NCBI RefSeq assembly: GCF_039511225.1
Contig: NZ_CP154261.1
Location: forward strand, 2,418,001-2,482,000
Direction: 5' to 3'
DNA length: 64,000 bases
From: Sphingobacterium multivorum
Lineage (GTDB): Bacteria > Bacteroidota > Bacteroidia > Sphingobacteriales > Sphingobacteriaceae
The position numbers and the translations under genes are program-made. Numbering within the stretch: position 1 is the stretch's first letter; every line of letters starts with the position of its first letter. Of this stretch, positions 26,320-35,242 are shown one piece after another. The notes below the pieces were generated by a model. That model saw only the letters and a program-made list of their open reading frames with translations. It did no database searches and had not been told where the DNA came from.

Positions 26320-26916
26320 ATGTTTCAAAAAAAAATAAAAAAAATGCTCTTTATAATTTTATTCATCGTGGCGGTAGTCGCCGCAGGTGTAGCCTATTAT
26401 TTATTCACCAATGGTAATGTTAAAGTAGATATGGCCTTGAAGTCAGCTACGCTATATGATTTTAAAGTGAAGGGGTTGGATGGCTCGTCCATCGATTTTG
26501 CGCAATTTAAAGGTAAAAAGATACTTGTTGTAAACACCGCTTCTAAATGTGGGTTTACACCACAGTACGAGGGACTTGAACGTTTGTATAAAAGATTCAG
26601 TGATAAGTTGGTCATTGTAGGTTTTCCATCAAATGATTTTTTGGACCAAGAACCTGGTAAAGATGCCGAAATAGCTGCTTTTTGTCAACGGAATTACGGC
26701 GTAACTTTTCCGATGGCAGCAAAGATTGATGTTAAAGGAAAGCGGCAAGCGCCTATTTATCAGTGGTTAACCAATAAAAGCTTGAACGGCGTAGAAAGTT
26801 CTGCTGTCCTGTGGAATTTTCAGAAATATCTGATCGATGAAAACGGCAGGCTTATCAAGCATTTTCCTCCAAAAACAGATCCTGAAGATCCAGCAATTGT
26901 AGCGCTGATCGATTAG
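26320..26916 (+). CDS. membrane-anchored glutathione-peroxidase family protein
   Basis: 198 residues. An N-terminal membrane anchor (LFIILFIVAVVAAGVAYYLF) precedes a complete GPx thioredoxin fold: peroxidatic cysteine C77 in VNTASKCGFTP, WNF at 165-167, and GFPSNDFLDQEPG. The usual tetrad glutamine (NQF in relatives) is aspartate D106 here, a variant seen in this signature. The protein reduces hydroperoxides, probably with thioredoxin rather than glutathione, on the outer face of the inner membrane. A near-palindrome lies just upstream. Confidence 0.88.
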   Translation: MFQKKIKKMLFIILFIVAVVAAGVAYYLFTNGNVKVDMALKSATLYDFKVKGLDGSSIDFAQFKGKKILVVNTASKCGFTPQYEGLERLYKRFSDKLVIVGFPSNDFLDQEPGKDAEIAAFCQRNYGVTFPMAAKIDVKGKRQAPIYQWLTNKSLNGVESSAVLWNFQKYLIDENGRLIKHFPPKTDPEDPAIVALID

Positions 26917-26935
26917 TATTAATTTGAGTAGAATC

Positions 26936-27208
26936 CTAATTTTCTACGTAATTCGGTATGGTCCATTTTGCCATATGCCAATTTACTTTATACGGATAGG
27001 ATTCATAAAATGAGTCATCCTCCGTTATTGTAAAACCCTGTTCAGCATTGACTTTAGCCTCCCGCATGATTTTTTCGGCATTGACGGCATCATAGTGATA
27101 GCGGTAAGCACCGTTTTTGAGGTATTTTTCTATGATGACTTCTTGCTTGGTTTGACTGCATCCCGATGAAAATACTAGTAACAATAGGAGTGAAGAAATT
27201 ATTTTCAT
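26936..27208 (-). CDS. small lipoprotein, unknown function
   Basis: 90 residues. The signal peptide ends in a lipobox (LLVFSSGCSQ), so the product is an envelope lipoprotein. The mature part is short, rich in tyrosine and lysine (EVIIEKYLKNGAYRYHYDAV), with no domain I recognise. It converges with the peroxidase gene, 19 bp apart. Confidence 0.6.
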   Translation of the reverse strand: MKIISSLLLLLVFSSGCSQTKQEVIIEKYLKNGAYRYHYDAVNAEKIMREAKVNAEQGFTITEDDSFYESYPYKVNWHMAKWTIPNYVEN

Positions 27209-27260
27209 ATTTTATTTATATTAGAAAATATTTTGTTGTACCAGACATAACGTCTTGGAA

Positions 27261-27461
27261 TTATCGCCAGCGAACTCTTTTTTTGCTCGCTTCAAGCCCC
27301 AAGGCCATCTTACCGGATCCGGGAGGTGCTACCACATGTAAATGACCATCTTTAAGATACTCCAATAATTTTCGAAGTACCCGTAATTGGTATTTGCGCC
27401 GTGAATATTTGAATTTAATTGCTTTAGGGTATTTAGTCAATAGATTCGGATAATTTAAAAT
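27261..27461 (-). pseudogene. relic of a superfamily 2 DEAD/DEAH helicase
   Basis: A minus-strand frame without a start codon reads YSRRKYQLRVLRKLLEYLKD followed by HVVAPPGSGKMALGLE and then an early stop at 27261-27263. The Q-motif-like segment and the Walker A of SF2 helicases (APPGSGKT type) are recognisable, but only about 65 residues remain, the P-loop threonine is methionine, and both ends are missing. It sits in a 694 bp gap (27209-27903) that otherwise holds nothing clear, apart from a TATCTTTG -7 box at 27790-27797. Confidence 0.7.
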
Positions 27462-27903
27462 TTACACCATATTGCAGCGCAATATACTAATTTTAGTTGC
27501 AAATGCGATTTGCAGGAAAGGCTTGTGAAATTACCTCTATTGACCTCGAATGTAAGCGACTCACCTCTTGTACCTGAACAGTGCTATGTCCGTGCTTGAT
27601 CTGTACAGCCTCCAAAAATAGGCTAGTTTTAAGCTCTGAATTTTAGCAAGATGTTCGTTAAAAGTGAATAATAGACGGGGGGATTTTGGCACCGTTTTTA
27701 TCTGCTGTTAGGCTTATTGGAAGGCATAATAATTACTATTCGCCGAGATTGACTTTATATTCGTGTATCAGTGCCAGAAAATAACTTGATATCTTTGTAA
27801 GCGTACTTGAAGGAGTTATCAATGCATAAACAAAACGTTATCTCGGTTATATTATTCATAAAACCAAGAAATCAGCAACAGCAATTATAAAATACGAAGT
27901 AAT

Positions 27904-28362
27904 ATGGGAAAAATTATATTCAGATTTTGGTTGGTTAATGTATTGATAAGTTTCGCGCTATTTATACTGTACCGACTTGTTATCGCAGAGACGGATACGG
28001 CTGCTACGGGATTTCTGGAGACAATCATCGTTATTCTGGATATTATTGTCAATTTGGGTTTTTCAACAATATATCTTTTCGCGGTGACTTTATGTTCCTT
28101 ACTATTTTTTCTAAATCATATCGAAAAAATTCGCCGTAATAAAGCATTATCGTTTTTGACATTTTCGGGAATACCGGCTGTGTGCCTGGTCTTACTGATC
28201 ATTTATATTTTGGTTGGATTTTATAAATATCATATGGTTCTTGACCCGTTAAAAATGCTGCTTCTGTTCTCCATTATTTATCTAGCCAGCACCATCTTAG
28301 AATTTATCCTATTCCGGAAAATAATCAAAAAACAGCAGGCTGGCCCGAAAGTTCAGCAATAA
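27904..28362 (+). CDS. four-helix membrane protein, unknown function
   Basis: 152 residues with four hydrophobic segments: IFRFWLVNVLISFALFILYRL, FLETIIVILDIIVNLGF with FSTIYLFAVTLCSLLFFL, FSGIPAVCLVLLIIYILVGFY, and MLLLFSIIYLASTILEFILF. It ends in a lysine-rich cytosolic tail. No family is recognised. A TATCTTTG box at 27790-27797 may be its -7 element. Confidence 0.55.
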   Translation: MGKIIFRFWLVNVLISFALFILYRLVIAETDTAATGFLETIIVILDIIVNLGFSTIYLFAVTLCSLLFFLNHIEKIRRNKALSFLTFSGIPAVCLVLLIIYILVGFYKYHMVLDPLKMLLLFSIIYLASTILEFILFRKIIKKQQAGPKVQQ

Positions 28363-28376
28363 ACCGCATTATTATG

Positions 28377-28976
28377 TTATCCCTTCCTGGCGTATCTACT
28401 GTCCTTTACAAAAAAACGCAGGGGTAGGACTGCGTGCTCCTGAGCATAAGCGATACCGATTCGTGCTGCTTTTCCGATTTGTGCTGAACTGTATTTTATT
28501 CCCTGATCTTCAACCCATATGCTATCACCGGTCAATAATACGCCATTAAATGAAGCGTCAATTCCCAAAGCTTTAGCCGTAGATCCCGGTCCGTTGGAGA
28601 AGGAGGGTTTTTCGGGCCGCACGGGTCTCCGCAATGCCATTACGTCAATGCCAACCAACGGTTCAATCCCTCTAATTAGAACGCATTGGGGATCGTCTGC
28701 TACAGAAGTCACAATATTCAACAGATGGTGAATACCATAACAGAGGTATACATAGGCGACGCCACCGTCCTTGTACATCGGCTCGGTTCTCGATGTTCTC
28801 TTTCCGTTAAATGCATGGGATGCTTTATCCATAATGCCAAAGTAAGCTTCGGTTTCGACAATTCTACCCGCTGTTACCAGGCCATCTTTTTGCGTATAGA
28901 GAACTTTTCCTAACAGATCTTCCGCCAGGAAGATGGTATTTGTATTAGTATAATAAGATTGAGGTAGTTTAACCAT
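28377..28976 (-). CDS. mpg: DNA-3-methyladenine glycosylase (AAG/MPG family)
   Basis: 199 residues, the usual bacterial length. It excises alkylated purines from DNA. The diagnostic active-site string is present: GRIVETEAYFG with the catalytic glutamate E43 and intercalating tyrosine Y45, H54 in KASHAFNGKR at the expected nine-residue spacing, and the second block GVAYVYLCYGIHHLLNIVT. C-terminal RIGIAYAQEHAVLPLRF closes the fold. Cytosolic. It converges with the small membrane protein gene, 14 bp apart; no damage-response operator is evident. Confidence 0.95.
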   Translation of the reverse strand: MVKLPQSYYTNTNTIFLAEDLLGKVLYTQKDGLVTAGRIVETEAYFGIMDKASHAFNGKRTSRTEPMYKDGGVAYVYLCYGIHHLLNIVTSVADDPQCVLIRGIEPLVGIDVMALRRPVRPEKPSFSNGPGSTAKALGIDASFNGVLLTGDSIWVEDQGIKYSSAQIGKAARIGIAYAQEHAVLPLRFFVKDSRYARKG

Positions 28977-29037
28977 TCTTTATCCTTCAAACTGTCAACG
29001 ATTATGTTCGTCGCATGACGGTGATTAAATATAGGGA

Positions 29038-29078
29038 AAATCATTTGATTCACTATTCATTAGCCAATCAAATGATTT
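29038..29078 (-). terminator. terminator of the alpha/beta hydrolase gene
   Basis: AAATCATTTGATT (29038-29050) and AATCAAATGATTT (29066-29078) form a 13 bp stem with a 15-base loop, followed on the minus strand by TTTTCCC. It lies downstream of the hydrolase stop (29202) and before the glycosylase gene. Confidence 0.6.
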
Positions 29079-29201
29079 CAAGGCTTATATTCCGAAGCAG
29101 ATGAAAAACCTGTTTATCTTAATTTTCGTGTTTCCTTAGCAGATGTTATTGGTAAGACGGCGCAGTTTGAGAAACAATAAGTACAGTATCTGTTGTGTAG
29201 A

Positions 29202-30071
29202 TTATTTTAAAAAGCTATTCAGGAAACCTAAAATGACACTTGTCTGGCTCATCAGACTGACATGGCCCTGTCCTGGGATAATGGCTAATTGGGATTTCGG
29301 CATTTGTCCAAAGTCACCAACTACTGCACCGCCCAATAATTGATATGTTTTTACCAGCTCGATCTTGTCTAGACCGTCGTTGTCTCCAGCAATCAAGAGT
29401 ACAGGTGAAGATATTTTGGCAATATTTGCGTCTCCCAGATCATATGGTTGCTGTGCCAATGAGATCATCTGTTCCAAAAATTTTGTCCACTTTGTTTTGT
29501 CGGGAGCAACGGTTTCATAGGCTTGCTGCATCGGACTATTTTCAAATAATGCTGGTTTCATGTTCTGGAAGGCTTTGTTAATTTCCGGCATCCATCCCTT
29601 ACTTTTATAGGTAGCAGAAATAATGACTAATTCATCTAAGCGCTTCGGATACTGAATGGCAAATTGGTAAGCTACTGCCCCTCCAAAGCTGTAGCCAAGC
29701 ACTGCAGCATGTTCAATTTTCAGATAATCCATCACTTTGGCAACATCAGCTGCAAGTATGGCGTGGTCAAATTTTCTATCAGAATAGGGTGAATGGCCAT
29801 GGCCCTGCAACTCAATGGCGATGACTTTCCTGTTTTTTGACAGTTCGGGTATGAGCTGACTCCAGTTGGTGCTGATGGTCATAAAAGCGCCGTGTAATAA
29901 TACAATCGGTTTTCCAGTACCATAAACTTCATAATATACCTTGCTGTCCTTAAGGTGTACTAAACCTTGAGCCGAGGGTTTAATTTGGGCATAAGATTGC
30001 ATAACAGTAATCATCATAATGATATAAAGTAATGATTTAAAAATAGTATTGGTTTTGATACGTGTGTTCAT
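29202..30071 (-). CDS. secreted alpha/beta hydrolase
   Basis: 289 residues from ATG 30071, which puts a signal peptide (SLLYIIMMITVMQSYAQ) at the front; an ATG at 30107 is a weaker start. The catalytic triad layout is clear: oxyanion motif VLLHGAF, nucleophile elbow LGYSFGG (serine), acid in LLIAGDNDGLD and histidine in IIPGQGHVS. The fold covers esterases, lipases and haloalkane or epoxide hydrolases; the substrate is unknown. It acts in the periplasm. Monocistronic. Confidence 0.88.
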   Translation of the reverse strand: MNTRIKTNTIFKSLLYIIMMITVMQSYAQIKPSAQGLVHLKDSKVYYEVYGTGKPIVLLHGAFMTISTNWSQLIPELSKNRKVIAIELQGHGHSPYSDRKFDHAILAADVAKVMDYLKIEHAAVLGYSFGGAVAYQFAIQYPKRLDELVIISATYKSKGWMPEINKAFQNMKPALFENSPMQQAYETVAPDKTKWTKFLEQMISLAQQPYDLGDANIAKISSPVLLIAGDNDGLDKIELVKTYQLLGGAVVGDFGQMPKSQLAIIPGQGHVSLMSQTSVILGFLNSFLK

Positions 30072-30300
30072 AACGAATTTATTTAAAATGTACATGACAA
30101 ATATCATTACGATTTCCCAGGAAGATACTGTGGAAATACGACAAATATAGGGGCGATTGCGTCAGAAACGCAAGCAGACAGTTCGTTAAAAAAAGATCGG
30201 AGCGCGATAATACCGAGGGGAGGATTTCGTATCGTCGGGGCAGTTGAGGTGTAATTAAGAAAGACAGGAACCAATATCCTACACCAGCCCCTGTGTTTTG

Positions 30301-30900
30301 CTATTCTTTCAACTTATCTTTTACACTTTTAGCATGATCTAAGTGGTTTCTAAGTGTTGGTAGAGTTTTATCTACAAACGCTTTCAGCTCGGTATCTTTA
30401 AGGTTTTTACTAGCGTCCTCAAACAGCTTGATATCCTTTTCATGGTCTTTAACCATATCTTCGATATACGATTTATCGAAGTCTCCGGGCGACTTTTTGG
30501 ACAATTCATCCTTCAAATTTTGCTCATCTGTACCCAAGGTGGCTGGTAGCGTGATATTTTTTGCTTGTGCAAGCGTGGCAAGTTCATCATTTGCTTTGGA
30601 ATGATCTTTAACCATCATTTCGCCGAAGGCTTTTACATCTAGATGCTGGCCTTTTTCCTTTGCCAGTTTTCCAAGTTCTACCTCAGCCATGCCACCGTTC
30701 GCTGCTTCAGTAACGAATTTTGCATCGTCTTCACTGACTGCAACAGGCGTCGTTGCCGTATTATTATCGTCTATGTTTTTTGGTGCTTTTGTTTCGTTGA
30801 TACTGTCGGCTGTTTTTTTGCTGTCGTTATTTGCATTGCTGCAACTTTGGACAGCAACAATAGAAAATGCAATTGCTAGGGTCAAAAATATTCTTTTCAT
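30301..30900 (-). CDS. DUF4142 lipoprotein
   Basis: 199 residues from ATG 30900; an upstream ATG would add a non-signal leader. The lipobox AVQSCSN fixes it as a lipoprotein. After a low-complexity linker with DDNN repeats, the DUF4142 ferritin-like helical domain follows: FVTEAANGGMAEVELGKLA, DVKAFGEMMVKDHSKANDE and the closing FVDKTLPTLRNHLDHAK. Function is unknown; these proteins are often stress- or metal-induced. Monocistronic. Confidence 0.92.
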   Translation of the reverse strand: MKRIFLTLAIAFSIVAVQSCSNANNDSKKTADSINETKAPKNIDDNNTATTPVAVSEDDAKFVTEAANGGMAEVELGKLAKEKGQHLDVKAFGEMMVKDHSKANDELATLAQAKNITLPATLGTDEQNLKDELSKKSPGDFDKSYIEDMVKDHEKDIKLFEDASKNLKDTELKAFVDKTLPTLRNHLDHAKSVKDKLKE

Positions 30901-30982
30901 GATCTTATGAGTTTTGATTTCTAGATAAACAGTGGTCAAAACAGTATCGTTTCAAAAAAATGACCAACACAACTATTTCATA

Positions 30983-31486
30983 TTACATTAACACCTCTTT
31001 TAGCTTCAAAAATTTAATGGTGATACCCAGCTGACCCAGATGGTAAAAATCGTGATGGATAAGGCCTGTCAGGAGGTATTTGAGATTATGCGGGAAATCA
31101 GGATTCGCATGTTTATAGGGTTGTTCGAGGAAGGAATCGTCTTTGCCGTTGAGAAAGTGAATAACTTGTCGCTGACTATCCCAGAAATCTTCCAACAGCT
31201 TTTTCCAACCTGTTGTCTTCAGTTCGTCATTCGTTCGCCAATTCCTAGCTTCGTTCATTTCGAGTCCCCGTGGATTTCCCCTCAAACGGCTCAGAACCTC
31301 CTTACGCCATTCAATGAGATGCGACATCAGTTCCGCTACACTGTGCATTTCTGGGATAGGACGCTCATAAACAGATGATTCGGTCGCCGTAGCTAATTTT
31401 TTTTCAAAATTTTCATCGATCCATAGATCGGCGTGCTCCACATCCTTTAATTGCTGAATGATATCTTTTATCAGAATAGTGCTCAT
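30983..31486 (-). CDS. DinB-like protein (DinB_2 superfamily)
   Basis: 167 residues, soluble four-helix bundle of the DinB/YfiT type. The three metal histidines are placed as expected: H50 in SVAELMSHLIEWRKEVL and the pair in TGLIHHDFYHLGQLG near residues 142-150. Members are metal-dependent enzymes, such as thiol transferases, or orphan proteins; the substrate is unknown. Confidence 0.82.
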   Translation of the reverse strand: MSTILIKDIIQQLKDVEHADLWIDENFEKKLATATESSVYERPIPEMHSVAELMSHLIEWRKEVLSRLRGNPRGLEMNEARNWRTNDELKTTGWKKLLEDFWDSQRQVIHFLNGKDDSFLEQPYKHANPDFPHNLKYLLTGLIHHDFYHLGQLGITIKFLKLKEVLM

Positions 31487-31755
31487 AATGACTTAGTTTT
31501 AAAATGATTAAGTTTGAGATTTTAGAAAGTAAACCAAACTATACAGGAATTAGTTTTAACCAATTGTGCATTCGTTTAAAATGCTAACATTGTACTGAAG
31601 AATTTCAGCTAGCAACGCTGGAATAGTTGCGGTGTGAAAAGGTTCTAGGGAAGATGTAATCAGTTGACAAACTATTATTTGCTGAATCTTGTCCTTCTAT
31701 CGAGATTCCTTAGGAAAGGCAATCGCTTTATGATCCGGGCTCATACCCGCGTTTT

Positions 31756-32202
31756 ATGGTCTCGAACAATCGAATTGAAATGGCTGATCAAAGATCCACA
31801 GCACGTCTGTCTATCAACGAATTAATGAAACAGGCTAAATTATTAGAATCCGAAGGCAAACTGGAGGATGCTGTCAAAAACTATCATACAGTTATCGCAA
31901 AGGATAAGCTGCATACCGCTGCATATAATCGGCTCATGATTGTATATCATAGGCAGAAAATGTACAAGAAAGAGCTAAGTACGATAAAGAAGGCGCTCGC
32001 CGCCTATGAAAATGATCTGTTGAAAGATCAGCGCAAATGGAAGAAGCTGAACGGTGGGACAGCGGACTTAAGTCAGCGTTTGGCCAAAGTACTGGGATTA
32101 ATGCAGGAGGGTGGCCTCCCAAGATATGAAGAACCGCAAGTCATGGCCTGGAGAAAGCGTTTGGAAAGGGTAGAGCAAGTTATCAAAAAGACAAAGGTGT
32201 AA
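31756..32202 (+). CDS. TPR-like small protein
   Basis: 148 residues (start may instead be ATG 31780). One clear TPR unit, KLLESEGKLEDAVKNYHTVI, is followed by a second helix pair (AAYNRLMIVYHRQKMYKKEL). The C-terminal half is lysine-rich and helical, ending in KRLERVEQVIKKTKV. No catalytic motif. It likely mediates protein contacts. It precedes the pyrophosphatase-like gene by 117 bp on the same strand. Confidence 0.6.
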   Translation: MVSNNRIEMADQRSTARLSINELMKQAKLLESEGKLEDAVKNYHTVIAKDKLHTAAYNRLMIVYHRQKMYKKELSTIKKALAAYENDLLKDQRKWKKLNGGTADLSQRLAKVLGLMQEGGLPRYEEPQVMAWRKRLERVEQVIKKTKV

Positions 32203-32319
32203 AGACCAAGGCGCTTTAAATTTGTTATAAAATCGTAAACGAAATTGTAGATGCTGCTGTTCAACTATAAAACTCATTAGTTTTAATAAATCGATATTGA
32301 GCCGAAACCCATTTTAGAA

Positions 32320-33126
32320 ATGACGATGAAATACATATTCTGCACGGTTGAAACACCTAAAAATTCAAATGCCAAATACAACTATGAGCCAAAATGTGGC
32401 GGATTTGTTCTAGCAAAATACCTTCCTTTGGGTTCGGTTTTCCCCTATGATTTCGGTTTTATCCCGGGCACGGTAGGAGAGGATGGTGACCCCTTGGATA
32501 TTATCGTTATTTCGGAACAAGGGACGTTTCCTGGCTGTATATTGAAATGCAGAATCATTGGTGCAATAAAGGCGATACAGCAGGATAAAGATGGCGACAC
32601 TGTCGAAAATGACCGGTTTTTGGTTGTGCCAGAGGCTTCAGCCGTCTTTGGTCACATTCATCGTGTCGCCCAATTGCCTGAAACCGTGCTCGATGAACTG
32701 CAACAGTTCTTCATAAATTATAATAAACAGGAAGGCAAAAATTTCCAGCCTTTGGAAATTCTAAGTGCTAAAGATGCATGTAAGGCGATAGAAAAAGCAA
32801 AAAGTAACAGCCAGCCCATCAAAAAAATTGAACTTTTTCTTCCACTCTACGATGCGTCGGGAACACCCTTCTCCGCTCAACTATTTCAGGATATTAGTAA
32901 GCAGCTCATTAAAGACTTTGGTGGGATAACAGCTTATACGCGTGCCCCTGCCATTGGTATATGGGTCGATCCTAAAAAACAGCCAATTAAAGACGAGAAT
33001 GTGGTTTATGAAATCATGGTTGCTGAAATCGACCATGCCTACTGGAAACAATTCAAGAAAAAACTCGAATTACAATTTGCCCAAAAAGAGTTAGTTATTA
33101 GGCAAAGTGAGGTCGGGCTGCTCTAG
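32320..33126 (+). CDS. inorganic pyrophosphatase domain with C-terminal extra domain
   Basis: 268 residues. Residues 1-165 are a family I soluble pyrophosphatase: metal-binding D55-GD57-PLD60, the NDR motif at 97-99 and the FFINYNKQEGKNF helix, all typical of the divergent alpha subgroup. One expected glutamate near the metal site reads asparagine (KYNYEPKCG, N21), so activity may be altered. Residues 168-268 (LPLYDASGTPFSAQLF, FGGITAYTRAPAIGIW) form a separate roughly 100-residue domain that elsewhere occurs as a small protein. The fusion role is unknown. It hydrolyses PPi in the cytosol if active. Confidence 0.78.
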   Translation: MTMKYIFCTVETPKNSNAKYNYEPKCGGFVLAKYLPLGSVFPYDFGFIPGTVGEDGDPLDIIVISEQGTFPGCILKCRIIGAIKAIQQDKDGDTVENDRFLVVPEASAVFGHIHRVAQLPETVLDELQQFFINYNKQEGKNFQPLEILSAKDACKAIEKAKSNSQPIKKIELFLPLYDASGTPFSAQLFQDISKQLIKDFGGITAYTRAPAIGIWVDPKKQPIKDENVVYEIMVAEIDHAYWKQFKKKLELQFAQKELVIRQSEVGLL

Positions 33127-33184
33127 TCGCTATATTAATACTGTAGATCTGCTGGAATGTAGACCAGTAGGCTTATAGATTTAT

Positions 33185-35047
33185 TTAGTTTGAAGCGTAG
33201 GTGAACGGGAAATCAAAATAGAAAATAGATCCCTTATCCTTGGCGCTTTGAACGTGTATCTGTGAACCATGTTTTCGCAGGATTTCTGCGACCAAATATA
33301 GGCCGATGCCAAATCCAGATATGTTAGAAGTATTTAGGTTATCCACCCGATAGAATGATTTAAAAATATTCTTTTGATGTTTGGGCTCGATCCCAATCCC
33401 TTCATCCTGAACATATATACGTACTTTTTCGCCTATTATCTGCGTGCCAATAATAATCGTTCCGCCGTGGGGAGAGTATTTTATGGCATTGTTAAGTAAG
33501 TTGGCAAAAACCTGATCCATTTTGGGCCAGTCAGCTAAAATATGAACGGTAGGATCGCAACGCAGTTCAATGCTGTGCCGATTCGTTTCCAGATCATTAA
33601 TACAGTCCCGCATTAATTTGTCAAGCTGAAAAGTGGTTTGGTGAAGTTGCAATTTACCTTCGTCTACCTCCGTTATACTTAGAAAATCCGCAATCATGAG
33701 CATCATTTTTTTTACTTGGGATTCGATCTTAGTTCCTATCTGGGCACTTTTTTCACCAAATATAGTTGCATGCTGTTGCATCATCTGCGCACTCATCAAG
33801 ACTGTGGTGAGCGGTGTTTTGAGTTCGTGGCTTGCTACGGATATAAACGTATTTTTTCGCTTCTCTTCCTGCTTTTTTTCGGTGATATCCCGTGCAATTT
33901 TTGATACACCAATGATCTCGCCGAGATTGTTTTTTATGGGGGATATCGTCAGCGACAAATCGACCAATTTGCCTGATTTTGTCTGCCGAACAGTTTCAAA
34001 ATGCTTGATGGAATGCCCCATGCGCATTCGCCCCAGGATATAATCTTCTTCAGAATGCCTATCTCGTGGAATTAATTTTAGGATGGACTGACCGATCATT
34101 TCCGCGTTTGAATAACCAAAAAGATTCGTCGCAGCGTCGTTCCAGCTGGTTATAATACCGTCTAGTGTCTTTCCGATAATCGCATCGTAGGATGAGTTAA
34201 CAATGGCTGCGAGTTCGGCACTTTTTTCTGTCGCTTTTTTCTGATCTGTCACATCCATAAGCGCTCCGATAATCCTGCGCGATTCTTTGCTGCCGCTAAA
34301 GAAAGCCGATCCCGTGATTTTTACAAAGGCAATCCCATGTGTGATAGGTCTTATAATGCGGCAGGTAAACTCAAAATGGCCGTCCATTTTATTTTCGCTC
34401 AGCCCTTTCATTTGCTGGAAAATAGCGGATTGATCGGCCGGATGGATGAGCGTTATCATCGCTTCTTTCTTTTGGATTGGGGCAGAAAGTTCCAAAATTT
34501 CTTGAGCCTGTGGGGAAAGTTGAACTATTCCTTTCGCAGCGTCCCAATCCCAGGTCCCAAGTCCGGTAGAGGCGATGGCAAGGCGAAGTCGCTCTTCCTT
34601 CTCCTGCAGGATTGCTGTGAGTTTATCTCTTCTTTTTTCTGCAAGTACGGCTTCCGTAACATCTTTGGTAAAACACATCGAATGGACAAATTCGTCGTCC
34701 TTCATCAAAGCACTGGAATTTATAACAACATGCTTTATATCTCCATTTTTGCACCTCAGACTTGCTGGATAATCCTCCACACGTTGATTATTCAAAAGCA
34801 TGTGTAGGATTATCGAAATGGTATCCTGATCTGTGTGAAAGTCTGCAATGGGGAAACCAATATATTCTTCCTTACGATAACCAAGAAGGTCAAGTTCAGC
34901 TTGATTGGCCCAAATAATAACCCCTTCCCGGTTAACCCAATGTAGTGCTAATGATGCACTGTCGATAAAGTCAGTTAGTTCAGTAATCCGGTTGTTGAGC
35001 TCGAGATTTTCAATTCGTAATTGTTCTATTTGTTCGGAGCTGTTCAT
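33185..35047 (-). CDS. soluble PAS-PAS-PAS sensor histidine kinase
   Basis: 620 residues without membrane segments. Three PAS domains in the first 390 residues (LALHWVNREGVIIWANQAEL, STGLGTWDWDAAKGIV, DAIIGKTLDGIITSWNDAA), the last followed by a PAC motif. HisKA H-box ASHELKTPLTTVL near residue 408, then the HATPase domain with N-box FANLLNNAIKYSPHGG, G1 VQDEGIGIEP and GFGIGLYLVAE. It senses a cytosolic signal through PAS. No response-regulator gene is adjacent; the lone receiver at 52437 is a possible partner only by elimination. Confidence 0.93.
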   Translation of the reverse strand: MNSSEQIEQLRIENLELNNRITELTDFIDSASLALHWVNREGVIIWANQAELDLLGYRKEEYIGFPIADFHTDQDTISIILHMLLNNQRVEDYPASLRCKNGDIKHVVINSSALMKDDEFVHSMCFTKDVTEAVLAEKRRDKLTAILQEKEERLRLAIASTGLGTWDWDAAKGIVQLSPQAQEILELSAPIQKKEAMITLIHPADQSAIFQQMKGLSENKMDGHFEFTCRIIRPITHGIAFVKITGSAFFSGSKESRRIIGALMDVTDQKKATEKSAELAAIVNSSYDAIIGKTLDGIITSWNDAATNLFGYSNAEMIGQSILKLIPRDRHSEEDYILGRMRMGHSIKHFETVRQTKSGKLVDLSLTISPIKNNLGEIIGVSKIARDITEKKQEEKRKNTFISVASHELKTPLTTVLMSAQMMQQHATIFGEKSAQIGTKIESQVKKMMLMIADFLSITEVDEGKLQLHQTTFQLDKLMRDCINDLETNRHSIELRCDPTVHILADWPKMDQVFANLLNNAIKYSPHGGTIIIGTQIIGEKVRIYVQDEGIGIEPKHQKNIFKSFYRVDNLNTSNISGFGIGLYLVAEILRKHGSQIHVQSAKDKGSIFYFDFPFTYASN

Positions 35048-35242
35048 AAAGATGTCGTATGGTGTTATAAAGACAATTATATGGATATAAAACTACTTTA
35101 AAAAAGGTAAATGTACGGGTCATCTTAATGATAAATAACAAAAATCGCACTAAACCATGTTTGAAGCTATTTAAAGCAAACAAAAATTGGGTGACGGCAG
35201 TTTGAAAATAATAATATCGAATAATTTTAAGTATAATATTTT

